Positions 16,680 through 26,011 are shown, counted from the first letter of the stretch. The stretch is 64,000 bases of DNA from Shimia abyssi (GCF_003014475.1 NZ_PYGJ01000001.1:741725-805724), one strand, 5' to 3'. Translations and numbers: made by a program. Notes: a model not told the origin generated them from the letters alone.

Positions 16680-17641
16680 GCGATTCCTTCTTTCAGCCCG
16701 TCTCTGGGATGGACCTGCCACGCTTCGCCGGCGTACCCAGCTTCATGCGCCTGCCCGTAATCACACCCGGCGACCCACGCCGCGCCGAAGTCGATATCGG
16801 CCTCGTCGGCGTACCTTGGGACAGCGGCACCACCAACCGTCCCGGCCCGCGCCACGGACCTCGCCAGCTGCGTGACGCCTCCACCATGATCCGCGCCCAG
16901 AACGGCGCCACAGGCATTCGCCCGTTTGAGCATGTAAACTGCGCCGATCTGGGCGATGTCGGCCCCAATCCGGCGGATATCCCCGACAGCATGACCCGGA
17001 TCACAAACTTCTATAACGTATTGAAATCGCAAAATATCACACCCCTGACAGCGGGTGGCGATCACCTCACCTCACTGCCCATCCTGCGCGCTCTCGCGGC
17101 TGACACGCCCCTTGGCATGGTGCATTTCGACAGCCACACAGATCTCTATCACAGCTACTTTGGTGGCACGATGTACACCCACGGCACCCCCTTCCGCCGC
17201 GCCATAGAAGAAGGTCTGCTCGATCCCAATCGTGTGGTGCAAATTGGCATCCGTGGTACCACTTACGATAACGAAGATACCGATTTTGCCCGCGCTGTTG
17301 GCGTCCGTATCATCCGCATCGAAGAATTCTTCACCCGCGGCATCCCCGACGTCATGGCCGAAGCCCGATCCATCGTCGGCACCGCGCCCACATACCTGTC
17401 CTATGACATCGACTTTGTGGACCCCACCTTTGCCCCCGGAACCGGCACACCCGAAGTTGGCGGCCCAAATGCCTTCCAGGCCCTGCAAGTGGTGCGCGCG
17501 TTGGACGGGCTCAATATCGTCGGTGCTGATCTGGTCGAGGTCTCGCCCCCCTTCGATGCCTCCGGCGCCACCGCCTTCCTCGGCGTATCGATCATGTTCG
17601 AAATGCTCTGCATCATGGCACAAACTCAGCCCACTTACTGA
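16676..17641 (+). CDS. speB: Agmatinase family ureohydrolase
   Basis: A 321-residue Mn-dependent ureohydrolase. The metal motifs GGDH (near 120), DSHTD (near 144, with Ser in place of the usual Ala) and SYDIDFVDP (near 242) are all present. The family releases urea from agmatine, guanidinobutyrate or related guanidines; sequence alone does not decide. The ATG overlaps the NlpC/P60 stop by four bases. Placement behind two peptide hydrolases suggests a role in nitrogen salvage, but this is inference. Confidence 0.88.
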   Translation: MSDSFFQPVSGMDLPRFAGVPSFMRLPVITPGDPRRAEVDIGLVGVPWDSGTTNRPGPRHGPRQLRDASTMIRAQNGATGIRPFEHVNCADLGDVGPNPADIPDSMTRITNFYNVLKSQNITPLTAGGDHLTSLPILRALAADTPLGMVHFDSHTDLYHSYFGGTMYTHGTPFRRAIEEGLLDPNRVVQIGIRGTTYDNEDTDFARAVGVRIIRIEEFFTRGIPDVMAEARSIVGTAPTYLSYDIDFVDPTFAPGTGTPEVGGPNAFQALQVVRALDGLNIVGADLVEVSPPFDASGATAFLGVSIMFEMLCIMAQTQPTY

Positions 17642-17766
17642 CCCTGCACCTTCTCAATGTTCACAAAAATCCCCGGGGGGTTGCAGCTAGCCTGCAACGG
17701 GGCAGCGCCCCATTCCGCCCGCAGGGCACAAACGGCGTGCCCCTCCGGGGCGCTCCATGGAACGAC

Positions 17767-18114
17767 CTACTCCACCGACCGGATCAGCTTGCGTTCCAAT
17801 ACGCGCAGCACGGTTTTCAACTCGTGCCCGCGCTTCAAAACCTGCCCGTCCATGCCGATCACCGCATAAAGCCCTTGCTTATTGCGCAGCTTGGGCCGCT
17901 TCTCGATCCGGTACAGCGGATTTTCCGCCGTGCGCCGGAATACCGAGAACACGGCCACATCTCTGAGATGCGAAATGCCATAGTCACGCCATTCGCCAGC
18001 GGCCACCATGCGCCCATAAAGCGACAGGATCACGTTTAACTCTCTGCGATGAAAAGCCACTTGCTCGGGGGGCTGTGCACCCGGGCGCATCGAAATTGGA
18101 GGTTGCGCATTCAT
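17767..18114 (-). CDS. DUF2794 domain protein
   Basis: A 115-residue protein whose core FHRRELNVILSLYGRMVAAG and ISHLRDVAVFSVFRR is that of DUF2794, a family largely restricted to alphaproteobacteria. It has no membrane segment. ATG at 18114. It lies downstream of imuB on the same strand but 274 bases away. Function unknown. Confidence 0.9.
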   Translation of the reverse strand: MNAQPPISMRPGAQPPEQVAFHRRELNVILSLYGRMVAAGEWRDYGISHLRDVAVFSVFRRTAENPLYRIEKRPKLRNKQGLYAVIGMDGQVLKRGHELKTVLRVLERKLIRSVE

Positions 18115-18388
18115 ACCCCACCGTTGCGCTGTTTTTGCAATAAATCAAGCCTGCCTCTCTTTTGCCGCAAATTCATCTGTAAATGGCCTCCGAGCGTTCC
18201 TTTTTCTGACAAAGCCGTGGGGCAAAAAGTCTTCATAGCGAAACTTGAACGCTACCTTCGGCGGCGCGGCGTTATTGCCCCCACCCAGTCTGCGCCGCCG
18301 AGGGCTTTTCTTTCCAGACAACCAGTCATACCCAACACACATCGTCAAGATGCTGTTATTGCTTCTATTTTTCCGTACAATCGGGCCG

Positions 18389-20053
18389 TCACGCAAAACT
18401 CCCCTGACAAAACCACCCCGACGACATCGCGCCGCCATGGGCATAATAAAGCCACAGCCGCTCGCCATTGGTGCAGGTGACACGCCAATAGTCGCGCACC
18501 CCGCTGCGCCACTCCGGCTCGTCCAGCCACCACTCCGGCGCGATTCGCTCCGGACCTACCGCGTCCTGCGTCTCCATATCGCGCCCGCGCCAGCGAAACG
18601 GGCCCGTCAGGCGGGGCACATCCGGGGCCTGAACCACTTCCGGACGCCACAACAGGATCGGGCGCGGGATAGACACCTGTGGCCACGCCTCGCGGAACGG
18701 CTCCGACCATGCCGCATGCAGCGTTTGCGCACCTTTCTCCGGGATATGGCTCGATGCGGGGTGGCGGCGGGTGATCTGCTCAAGGCCGATTCTCGCCCCG
18801 ATCCGCCCCACCAGATCGTCCAGCGCATGGCCTGCGGCCAGCCGCTCTGCCACCGCGCGCCCCGCATCCAGATGTCCCGTCACGCGACGGGTGTGCACCG
18901 GCTCAACCCGCACCGCCTCGATACGCAGCATATCTATGCCAAACCCGGCATCAATCTCCTCCAGCTTCATGCGCATCAGCGGGCGAATGCGTTCCGGGTC
19001 ATCGCTGGCCCGCGCCAACCCCACATCCACCCATTGCATGGTCTGATCCGCGCGAAACACTTGTAATCGCACAACCCGCGCGCCCTGCCCACGCTCTTTC
19101 AACCGCTCGCACAAAGGTGGTAACAACCGTTCCACCCCCGCCAGCACATCCGCCTCCAACCCGATCGGTTCCGGCAATGTCATGCGCACTGCAAACACCG
19201 GGCGATCTGCGGCCGGGCTGACCGGCTCCGGTTGGCTGCCCAGCGCCTGATCCAGCCGTAGCACCAGCCCCTTGCCAAACCGCCGCGTCAATCCCGCGCG
19301 CGGCTGACCAGTCAGATCGCCAATCTTGCGCAGCCCCAGCCGCGCCAGCTCTCCTTGTGTCGCCGCATCAAGCCGCAACCCCGCCACCGGCAGCTCTGCC
19401 AGCGCGCTGCGGGTCTTGCCCACCGGTGCAATCCGCCCCGCGCGCGCCTCCGCTGTGGCCTTTTGTGGCGGTGTGCCTCCGCGTGTCCAATGTCGCCGCT
19501 TTACTGCCCGGCTGCGCGTGGCGCGGGCCTCCTGTGCGATGTCATCGCCACTGCGATGCAGCATCTCACCCGCAGGTTGCTCGGCAAACCGCGCCAGCGC
19601 CCAGGCCGCGCCCAATGTGTCGGCAATCCCCAATCGCACCGTCAGCCCCAGATCCCCGCAATCCTGTTCGACCTGTGTCAACAGCCCCGCTTCACCGCCA
19701 AACAGATGCGCACATCCGGTCAGATCAATCACCAGCGCACTAGGCTCTTCTTCGGCCACCCACGGGCTGAACTTTCCCGCCCAGCGCCGCAGCACCGCCA
19801 GAAATCCCGCCTCGGCCTGCACATTCTGCAACCGCGTGATCAGCCCCGGACACACCGCCTGCGCATCCCGCAACGGCTGCCCCAGCTCCAGCCCCTCGGC
19901 CTCGGCCTGTACGTTCAACGACGAGATCACCTGCATCTGACCCGTATCGCGCAGCACCGCCAAGGGCGCGTCAAACGTGCCCCGTTCCATACGGATCAAA
20001 CGCTCGGCCCCCAGCCTCGGGAACCACAAGGACAGAATACGACGATGCGGCAT
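18389..20053 (-). CDS. imuB: ImuB, Y-family-like DNA polymerase subunit, without imuA or dnaE2
   Basis: A 554-residue protein with the start MPHRRILSLWFPRLGAERL and an inactive Y-family palm and fingers followed by little-finger and C-terminal extensions. ImuB is known as the hub of the SOS mutasome, binding the sliding clamp, ImuA and DnaE2. In most relatives it lies in an imuA-imuB-dnaE2 operon. Here nothing resembling imuA precedes it and DUF2794 follows it, so it is an orphan. An AGGGG motif precedes the ATG. A perfect GTTC-N7-GTTC LexA site lies 45-59 bases upstream, so it is still expected to be DNA-damage induced. No frameshift is seen. Confidence 0.9.
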   Translation of the reverse strand: MPHRRILSLWFPRLGAERLIRMERGTFDAPLAVLRDTGQMQVISSLNVQAEAEGLELGQPLRDAQAVCPGLITRLQNVQAEAGFLAVLRRWAGKFSPWVAEEEPSALVIDLTGCAHLFGGEAGLLTQVEQDCGDLGLTVRLGIADTLGAAWALARFAEQPAGEMLHRSGDDIAQEARATRSRAVKRRHWTRGGTPPQKATAEARAGRIAPVGKTRSALAELPVAGLRLDAATQGELARLGLRKIGDLTGQPRAGLTRRFGKGLVLRLDQALGSQPEPVSPAADRPVFAVRMTLPEPIGLEADVLAGVERLLPPLCERLKERGQGARVVRLQVFRADQTMQWVDVGLARASDDPERIRPLMRMKLEEIDAGFGIDMLRIEAVRVEPVHTRRVTGHLDAGRAVAERLAAGHALDDLVGRIGARIGLEQITRRHPASSHIPEKGAQTLHAAWSEPFREAWPQVSIPRPILLWRPEVVQAPDVPRLTGPFRWRGRDMETQDAVGPERIAPEWWLDEPEWRSGVRDYWRVTCTNGERLWLYYAHGGAMSSGWFCQGSFA

Positions 20054-20097
20054 GACCCCTCACACCAAATGGCAGGCAGACTTGAGCAGACTTAAAT

Positions 20098-20112
20098 GTT
20101 CTTACTTTGTTC
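20098..20112 (-). promoter_or_regulatory. LexA (SOS) box of imuB
   Basis: GTTC (20098-20101), seven bases, GTTC (20109-20112) on the plus strand, which is the direct-repeat SOS box known for alphaproteobacteria. It lies 45 bases before the imuB ATG. Confidence 0.8.
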
Positions 20113-20335
20113 TATTTTTGATTACCCTGATTCCATCCCTCGAGTCGAGCCAAATCACACGAGACACACGATCAGAACCCGGCAGATCACACGCTGACAC
20201 AATTATCACGAAATCGTATAACCAATTAATTTCAACGAATTACGAACAGAATCCCAGAGAAGTTCAAACCCGAAAATCATCCACTCAAAAAATCGCGCCG
20301 TAGCCTCTGCATCAAACATGGAGAGGAACACCATC

Positions 20336-20845
20336 ATGCTAAGACGCACCTTTATCGCCGCCGTAAGCGGCCTCGCGCTGACCCTGACAGCAGGCACCGC
20401 CGCGCTTGCCGAGCACCACGGTGCCAAGGCGAAAATGGACATTGTCGACACTGCGGTGAACGCCGGTGCCTTCAACACTCTGGTTGCCGCCGTCTCAGCC
20501 GCCGGGCTGGTCGATGTACTGAAATCCAAAGGCCCGTTCACCGTCTTCGCCCCCACGGATGAGGCCTTTGCCGCCCTGCCCGCCGGCACCGTCGAAGACC
20601 TGCTCAAGCCCGAGAACAAAGACCAGCTCGTCGCGATCCTGACTTACCACGTCGTCCCCTCCAAAGTGATGTCCGCTGACATCGCCGGTGCGCAAGCAGA
20701 CGTGGCAACCGTCCAGGGCTCCAACATCGCCGTAGACGCCACAAGCGGCGTCATGATCAATGACGCCACCGTCGTCATGCCCGACATCATCGCAAAGAAC
20801 GGCGTAATCCACGTTATCGACACGGTCCTGATCCCGGCCTCCTGA
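20336..20845 (+). CDS. Fasciclin-domain secreted protein
   Basis: A 169-residue protein with a signal peptide (basic MLRRTF, hydrophobic core, cleavage near ALA-EHH at about residue 22) and one fasciclin (FAS1) domain: blocks [24 protein letters not shown] and [12 protein letters not shown] are typical. The frame opens at 20318, but the GGAGAGG there is the ribosome site of the ATG at 20336. FAS1 proteins are periplasmic or surface adhesion modules. It is separated from imuB by a 282-base divergent region. Confidence 0.93.
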   Translation: MLRRTFIAAVSGLALTLTAGTAALAEHHGAKAKMDIVDTAVNAGAFNTLVAAVSAAGLVDVLKSKGPFTVFAPTDEAFAALPAGTVEDLLKPENKDQLVAILTYHVVPSKVMSADIAGAQADVATVQGSNIAVDATSGVMINDATVVMPDIIAKNGVIHVIDTVLIPAS

Positions 20846-20956
20846 CGCCACAGGTAGACAAAAACCAAGGTGCGCTCACATTTGGGTGCACCTTGCGTTT
20901 GAACCTTGGCGACATCCCAAACTCCGCCTAAGCTTTTCGCAAGCAAGGAGAAACAG

Positions 20957-21397
20957 ATGCCTCGATTGACCCACGCCCTAGCATTCACCTCATTCTGCGC
21001 CGCCACCGCTGCCTTTGCCCATAATGGCGTCAAAGATCCGGATGTCATGGCGCGCATGAATGCGATGAGCGCAATTGCCAAGGCTACCGGCACGCTCAGC
21101 GATATGGCACGTGGCAAGACCCCACTGCATCAGGCCAAGGCGCGCATGGCTCGCGACACAATCAGCCTGCAAGCAGCCAAAGTACCCGCGCTGTTCGAGA
21201 ATCAGGCAACCGACCCAAAATCCGAGGCCGCACCAGCCATTTGGGACGACTGGACAGATTTCACGGCAAAGGCGGACCAGATGAAAAAAGCCGCACTTGC
21301 GCTAGACTTCACCGACCGTGCGGCATTGCGCGTCACAATCCGAGATCTCGGAGCATCTTGTAGTGCGTGCCACAAAGATTACCGCATTGAAAAATAA
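20957..21397 (+). CDS. Cytochrome c' family protein
   Basis: A 146-residue periplasmic haem protein. A signal peptide (MPRLTHALAFTSFCAATAAFA) is followed by a four-helix domain with the haem motif CSACH at the extreme C-terminus (residues 138-142), the mark of cytochrome c'. Start ATG 20957 with AAGGAG upstream; an open frame from 20906 is ignored. Members bind NO or CO or transfer electrons. It follows the fasciclin gene with 111 bases between. Confidence 0.92.
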   Translation: MPRLTHALAFTSFCAATAAFAHNGVKDPDVMARMNAMSAIAKATGTLSDMARGKTPLHQAKARMARDTISLQAAKVPALFENQATDPKSEAAPAIWDDWTDFTAKADQMKKAALALDFTDRAALRVTIRDLGASCSACHKDYRIEK

Positions 21398-21429
21398 CGA
21401 CAGAACTCTCCCTGAACATCACTTAATAG

Positions 21430-21732
21430 CTATCCACACCACGCCTTGGTGATGGCACCCCTGTCGTTGTGCTCAACATTCAAACGCTGCGGCAAGTACT
21501 CGGTTGTGACAATCGCGCCTGGCGCAATCACGCGCGTTTTTTCCGGTATTTCAATCGTATCCAATACGTCCAGCGAACGTCCAACCAGCGGCGCAAAAAC
21601 GTCTTCATTGCAACTGGACGCGCCTACCAAAGGCGCATCGCTTGCCGTGGCCACCGCCTCGGCTTCTGGCTCTGGCGAGCCGCATCCAGCAACAAGTCCC
21701 ATTGAGAGGGCAAAAATATAGATCGGGCGCAT
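21430..21732 (-). CDS. Lipoprotein with an I78 inhibitor-like domain
   Basis: A 100-residue protein starting MRPIYIFALS with a lipobox GLVAGC (acylated Cys near residue 17). The mature part contains the pattern of the peptidase inhibitor I78 family: a Cys, then LVGRSLDVLD and a late VEHNDRGAITKAWCG with a second Cys. Start ATG 21732 has AGGAG upstream; a frame open to 21840 is longer than needed. It is divergent from the formaldehyde dehydrogenase gene. Inhibitory activity is inference. Confidence 0.8.
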   Translation of the reverse strand: MRPIYIFALSMGLVAGCGSPEPEAEAVATASDAPLVGASSCNEDVFAPLVGRSLDVLDTIEIPEKTRVIAPGAIVTTEYLPQRLNVEHNDRGAITKAWCG

Positions 21733-21872
21733 AGCGGCTCCTGAAAAAAAATAAGTATCACACATAGTTTGTAACGCGCTGTCGGTTCCACGCAACCTCA
21801 TGTCGCACGGCCTATTGAAAATGAGCCCCATTTCGATCACGATCTGCGCAAAACCCTTGGAGGAAAAAGATC

Positions 21873-23009
21873 ATGCGCACTCGTGCTGCTGTCGCGCTCG
21901 AAGCCGGCAAACCCCTTGAAATCATGGAAGTGAACCTCGAAGGCCCCAAGGCTGGCGAAGTTCTGGTTGAAATCAAAGCCACCGGTATCTGTCACACAGA
22001 CGAATTCACCCGGTCCGGAGCGGATCCAGAGGGGCTTTTCCCCTCGATACTCGGGCACGAAGGCGCTGGCATCGTCATGGAAGTGGGCGAAGGTGTAACC
22101 ACGCTAAAGCCGGGCGACCATGTGATCCCACTCTACACCCCCGAATGCCGCGAGTGTCACTCTTGCCTGTCTGGCAAAACCAACCTCTGCACCGCGATTC
22201 GCGGCACTCAGGGTCAGGGCCTCATGCCCGATGGCACCACCCGTTTCTCCATGCTCGATGGCACGCCAATCTATCACTACATGGGCTGCTCGACTTTCGC
22301 CAACCACACGGTTTTGCCTGAAATCGCTCTGGCCAAAGTGCGCGACGACGCCCCTTTCGACAAGATCTGTTATATCGGCTGCGGCGTCACCACCGGGATT
22401 GGTGCAGTGATCAACACCGCCGGTGTTGAAATTGGCTCCACTGCCGCCGTGTTCGGCTTGGGTGGCATTGGTCTCAACGTGATCCAGGGCCTGCGCCTTG
22501 CCGGGGCTGACAAAATCATCGGTGTCGATCTCAACGATGGCAAAGCCGAGATGGCCAAGAAATTCGGCATGACGGATTTCGTGAACCCCTCCAAACTAGC
22601 CGAAGGCCAGTCTGTCACAGACGCTATTGTAGAGATGACTAAAACCGAAAAAGACCCGTTTGGCGGCGTCGACTATTCCTTTGACGCTACTGGCAATGTT
22701 CAGGTTATGCGTGATGCGCTGGAATGCTCGCACCGTGGCTGGGGTGTATCGGTGATCATCGGTGTCGCCCCGGCAGGTGCCGAAATCTCCACCCGCCCCT
22801 TCCAGCTAGTGACAGGTCGCGTCTGGAAAGGCACTGCCTTTGGTGGCGCCAAGGGCCGCACCGACGTGCCCGGCATTGTTGATTGGTACATGGACGGTAA
22901 AATCGAAATTGACTCGATGATCACGCACAAGCTTACGCTGGATCAGATCAACGAAGGCTTTGACCTGATGCACGAAGGCAAATCCATCCGCGCGGTTGTG
23001 GAATTCTAA
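21873..23009 (+). CDS. S-(hydroxymethyl)glutathione dehydrogenase / class III alcohol dehydrogenase
   Basis: Oxidises the glutathione adduct of formaldehyde with NAD+, the detoxification step for C1 compounds. The 378-residue protein has the catalytic Zn Cys in TGICHTDEF, the GHEGAGIV block, the structural Zn cysteines [15 protein letters not shown] (about 93-107) and the Rossmann motif [12 protein letters not shown] near residue 195. GGAGGAAAA precedes the ATG. A strong terminator follows. In Rhodobacter, C1 oxidation is a reported target area of the small RNAs encoded behind DUF1127; a similar array lies 3 kb away here. Confidence 0.95.
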   Translation: MRTRAAVALEAGKPLEIMEVNLEGPKAGEVLVEIKATGICHTDEFTRSGADPEGLFPSILGHEGAGIVMEVGEGVTTLKPGDHVIPLYTPECRECHSCLSGKTNLCTAIRGTQGQGLMPDGTTRFSMLDGTPIYHYMGCSTFANHTVLPEIALAKVRDDAPFDKICYIGCGVTTGIGAVINTAGVEIGSTAAVFGLGGIGLNVIQGLRLAGADKIIGVDLNDGKAEMAKKFGMTDFVNPSKLAEGQSVTDAIVEMTKTEKDPFGGVDYSFDATGNVQVMRDALECSHRGWGVSVIIGVAPAGAEISTRPFQLVTGRVWKGTAFGGAKGRTDVPGIVDWYMDGKIEIDSMITHKLTLDQINEGFDLMHEGKSIRAVVEF

Positions 23010-23047
23010 TTTCGCCATATTGGCGCCACAAGAATCAATAAAAACAA

Positions 23048-23078
23048 ACGGGTACCCATTGGGTGCCCGTTATTTTTT
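23048..23078 (+). terminator. Rho-independent terminator of the formaldehyde dehydrogenase gene
   Basis: ACGGGTACCC (23048-23057) pairs with GGGTGCCCGT (23061-23070) with one mismatch and loop ATT, followed by a T-rich tail ending near 23078. Confidence 0.88.
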
Positions 23079-23123
23079 GTCATTGATTCCATTATACCTT
23101 CAAATTCCGGACCACTCTATGCC

Positions 23124-23804
23124 GTGCTCATTGGTGCGGAGAATGTGCCCGCGAAAGCAGCGGCAGCAATTCTCAATCACGTCGAAACTTTCGCGAATCC
23201 AACCATGCGCCGGGTTTACGGCGACTGGAGCAATCAGGCGCTTGGCAACTGGTTTGCGATGGCGGGTGAACTTGGCTTTGTTGCTCGGCAACATAGCGCG
23301 AATATCGCTGGCAAAAACGCAGCTGACATCGGCCTCGCCATCGATGCAATGGATCTCCTACATTCCGGTCATTTTCATGGCTTTGTACCGGTAACTTCAG
23401 ACAGCGATTTTACCGCACTGGCCAGCCGGTTGCGCGAACATGGCTGCGACGTGATTGGCGTAAGCGAAAGCAAATCCCCACCAAGCCTGCGCGCAGCCTG
23501 CAATCGCTTCGTGCTGCTCGAAACTTTGCCCGCAATCCCGGTGACCATACCATGTAAAACACCACCGTCTTCCAAAGACCTGTCACGAGACCCGGTGCCG
23601 CTTCTCCGAGCGGCGATCGGAAAAGGCGCACAAACACAACAATGGCTCTCCACGGGGCAACTGGGGCAAAACCTCGCCAAGGCCAACTTGGGTTTTGACA
23701 CGCGCACCTATGGTCATGCCAAATTGAGCACACTGATCAAAAGCCTGCCCAATTTTCAGACACTCCGTTTGGGTGAGACTCTTCAGGTTCGCTGCGTTGG
23801 CTAA
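23124..23804 (+). CDS. NYN/PIN-like domain protein with altered active site (LabA/DUF88 group)
   Basis: About 226 residues. The N-terminal part is a NYN nuclease domain: LIGAENVP, then NAADIGLAIDAMDLLHSG and the acidic block PVTSDSDFTALA; the tail from about residue 160 resembles the OST-HTH/LOTUS RNA-binding module. The first motif is normally DxEN with an acidic metal ligand, but reads GAEN here. No ATG is available: the called start is GTG 23124 without a good ribosome site, and the frame stays open upstream into the preceding terminator, where LYAV would complete the first strand. It may be decayed or use a non-standard start. Confidence 0.7.
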   Translation: MLIGAENVPAKAAAAILNHVETFANPTMRRVYGDWSNQALGNWFAMAGELGFVARQHSANIAGKNAADIGLAIDAMDLLHSGHFHGFVPVTSDSDFTALASRLREHGCDVIGVSESKSPPSLRAACNRFVLLETLPAIPVTIPCKTPPSSKDLSRDPVPLLRAAIGKGAQTQQWLSTGQLGQNLAKANLGFDTRTYGHAKLSTLIKSLPNFQTLRLGETLQVRCVG

Positions 23805-24030
23805 AGCTGATCAAAACCGAAGCATCTGGCTTCCTAATATACCCTCACCCTGTGGCTCACCGCTGTAACATTCGAACCGGTTCCCAATACGACAACGGCC
23901 CGCAAGGGATGTCAGAGTTGCCCAAATCCACGCCAAAGCGCGCGCTGCGTTAATCCGCCTGCCCTGCAAAACCACACCGACGCAATACCGATGCAAAACC
24001 GACGTCGCCGTTTGCGCCAAAGTTCACATT

Positions 24031-24069
24031 AACCTGTTCGAAAAGAATCACCCCAAATCCGAACAGGTT
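24031..24069. promoter_or_regulatory. 10-bp perfect inverted repeat upstream of the EthD gene
   Basis: AACCTGTTCG (24031-24040) and CGAACAGGTT (24060-24069) are exact reverse complements separated by 19 bases, 42 bases before the EthD start. This can be a dimer operator or an RNA hairpin. The rest of the 307-base gap between the NYN and EthD genes shows no gene. Confidence 0.6.
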
Positions 24070-24111
24070 GCTACACTCGCACCTTCTTCACCTTAAACAA
24101 AGGCACGCATA

Positions 24112-24420
24112 ATGGCTGTTTCTCTGCAAGTGATTTACCCTGTTAAGGACGGATCGACCTTTGACCACGACTATTATCTTGGCAAACATTTTGAGCTAGT
24201 TGGAGAGCATATGGGCCCCCATATCGCGAGCTCCCTGGTCACTCGCGGGCATGCAGGAGGGCCCGATACACCCCCTGGGTACCACGCTATCGCCACCATG
24301 ACATTTGCAGATCAGGCGGCCTTTGATGCTGCGATGGGTGCCGCAGGTCCAGTGCTTGGAGACATCCCGAATTTCACCAATGTTCAACCCGACATCCTAG
24401 TTGGCGAGGTCATTGCCTAG
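24112..24420 (+). CDS. EthD family protein
   Basis: A 102-residue dimeric alpha-beta barrel protein: VSLQVIYPVKDGSTFDHDYYLGKHFELV and a late FTNVQPDILVGEVI match EthD. EthD was first linked to ether degradation; most members have unknown roles. ATG 24112; the ribosome site is weak. It stands alone, with an inverted repeat upstream and a terminator downstream. Confidence 0.88.
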   Translation: MAVSLQVIYPVKDGSTFDHDYYLGKHFELVGEHMGPHIASSLVTRGHAGGPDTPPGYHAIATMTFADQAAFDAAMGAAGPVLGDIPNFTNVQPDILVGEVIA

Positions 24421-24445
24421 CCTACTGCCGTTAAACGATTTTTCG

Positions 24446-24478
24446 CCCGAGAGCCGCCACGCGACTCTCGGGTTCTTT
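24446..24478. terminator. Bidirectional hairpin terminator between EthD and mrp
   Basis: CCCGAGAG (24446-24453) and CTCTCGGG (24465-24472) form a perfect 8-bp stem with an 11-base loop, followed by TTCTTTC. It sits between two convergent genes and may serve both. Confidence 0.8.
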
Positions 24479-24480
24479 CG

Positions 24481-25554
24481 TCAGGCCATCCCGCCCTTGA
24501 TCAACCCTTCAGCGATCCGCGCATAGGCTTTGGCCATATCGCTGTCCCCTGTTGCGATCGGAGTACCTCCATCGCCTGCCAACCGGGTTTCAAGGTCAAT
24601 CGGCAAAGCGCCAAGCAGAGGCATATTCAACTTTTTGGCTTCTGCCGCGACGCCCCCTTGACCAAAGATATGAGCCTCGTGGCCGCAGTTTGGGCAATGG
24701 AAAACACTCATGTTTTCAATGAGTCCCAGCACAGGCGTCTTGAGTTGATCGAACATGCCCAGCGCCTTGCGCGCATCCAAAAGAGCCACATCCTGCGGTG
24801 TCGAAACAACAATCGCTCCCGTCAGTTCCGTCTTCTGACAAAGCGTCAACTGCACGTCACCCGTCCCCGGTGGTAAGTCCACAATCAGCACATCCAGATC
24901 GCCCCACTGAACCTGCGTCAACATTTGCTGCAAGGCCCCCATGAGCATTGGGCCGCGCCACACAACCGGTTTGTCCTCTTCTAGCATAAAGCCCAGCGAC
25001 ATGATGGTTACGCCATGGGCGTGCAGCGGCAGGATCGTTTTGCCATCAGGCGAAGCGGGGCGCTTGTTCACTCCCATCATCCGCGGCTGCGACGGGCCAT
25101 AGATATCTGCATCCAACAAACCCACCTTGCGCCCCTGCTTGGCCAGCGCGACCGCCAAATTCGAGGACACAGTCGACTTGCCCACACCGCCCTTGCCCGA
25201 GCCCACCGCCAGAATGCGATCCACTCCGGCCACCTTCATCGGCCCCTGCTGGGGCTTGGGATGTCCCCCAATTTTCAAACTTGGTGCCGGTTTTGGAGCT
25301 GGTTTTGCCTCGTGTGCTGTAAGTATTGCCCTGACTGACGCAACCCCGTCCATCGTCATGACAGCGGCCTCAGCGGCCCGCCGCAAGGGCTCCATGTGTT
25401 GCGCAATCTCCGGAGAGGGCGCTTCAATAACAAAACGTACAGCTTCACCCTCTACGGTGAGGGCACGGATCATGTCACGCGAAATCATGTCCCCTCCATC
25501 TGGCAAGTTTATCCGACTCAACGTGTCTCGAATGTCCGATATGTTAGCGCCCAC
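24481..25554 (-). CDS. Mrp/NBP35 family ATP-binding iron-sulfur carrier protein
   Basis: A 357-residue protein with an N-terminal DUF59/MIP18-like domain (ISDIRDTLSRINLPDGGDM) and a C-terminal P-loop ATPase: GSGKGGVGKST near residue 118, LLDADIYGPSQPRM and the cluster-binding pair CPNCG near residue 300. The family carries Fe-S clusters to apoproteins. A GTG at 25554, seven bases after AAGGAG, is the best start; the frame from 25614 has no ribosome site. Confidence 0.92.
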   Translation of the reverse strand: MGANISDIRDTLSRINLPDGGDMISRDMIRALTVEGEAVRFVIEAPSPEIAQHMEPLRRAAEAAVMTMDGVASVRAILTAHEAKPAPKPAPSLKIGGHPKPQQGPMKVAGVDRILAVGSGKGGVGKSTVSSNLAVALAKQGRKVGLLDADIYGPSQPRMMGVNKRPASPDGKTILPLHAHGVTIMSLGFMLEEDKPVVWRGPMLMGALQQMLTQVQWGDLDVLIVDLPPGTGDVQLTLCQKTELTGAIVVSTPQDVALLDARKALGMFDQLKTPVLGLIENMSVFHCPNCGHEAHIFGQGGVAAEAKKLNMPLLGALPIDLETRLAGDGGTPIATGDSDMAKAYARIAEGLIKGGMA

Positions 25555-25721
25555 AATCTTCTCCTTTTTCTGCACCTGCAAAATGATCGGTTTCCGACGT
25601 TCATCCAGGCGCACTTTGGTAATAACTTTTAATTTTCCGCCACTTAATAAGGCAACTCAGTCCAAAGCTTAACGTTACGTTCCCATTCGAAAAACGCATA
25701 CCAGCTTTGCGATGGCTTCCA

Positions 25722-25749
25722 TTGTGCACACGCAGCATCCCTCCTATAT
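25722..25749 (+). promoter_or_regulatory. Candidate RpoH-type promoter of DUF1127 and small-RNA unit
   Basis: TTG at 25722-25724 and CTCCTATAT at 25741-25749 have a spacing like the RpoH promoters described for Rhodobacter stress genes. The distance to the DUF1127 ATG is 46 bases. A short repeat GTTGTT-C-AACAAC overlaps its end. The assignment is by eye. Confidence 0.4.
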
Positions 25750-25795
25750 GTTGTTCAACAACGACGAACAGACACGCTCTTAACGAGGTTTTGAA

Positions 25796-26011
25796 ATGGC
25801 ATATACAGCACATCACGGCGCGGTGGCACCTACATCTGCAAACCGCCTTTCGACTCTTTTGAACGAATTTTCGGCAAGGCTCCAGCGCTACCGTAAATTC
25901 CGCCAGACCCTTGGCGAACTAAACGCGCTAAACGATGCGGCTCTTACAGATCTCGGCCTAAATCGCTCGATGATCCGTCGCGTCGCCTACGAGGCCGCGT
26001 ACGAGCACTAA
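25796..26011 (+). CDS. DUF1127 small arginine-rich protein (CcaF1-like)
   Basis: A 71-residue protein with the DUF1127 core: RLQRYRKFRQTLGELNALNDAALTDLGLNRSMIRR. In Rhodobacter the DUF1127 protein CcaF1 binds RNA and is cotranscribed with four CcsR small RNAs that derive from its 3' region. The same arrangement is present here: the CCTCCTCC hairpin array begins 45 bases after the stop, with no terminator between. It is therefore likely to be induced by stress and to take part in the maturation of these RNAs; the latter is inference from the homologue. Confidence 0.9.
   Translation: MAYTAHHGAVAPTSANRLSTLLNEFSARLQRYRKFRQTLGELNALNDAALTDLGLNRSMIRRVAYEAAYEH

Noticed and set aside
24022..24039. 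Two GTTC near EthD as an SOS box
   Set aside because: The spacing is 10 bases rather than 7.
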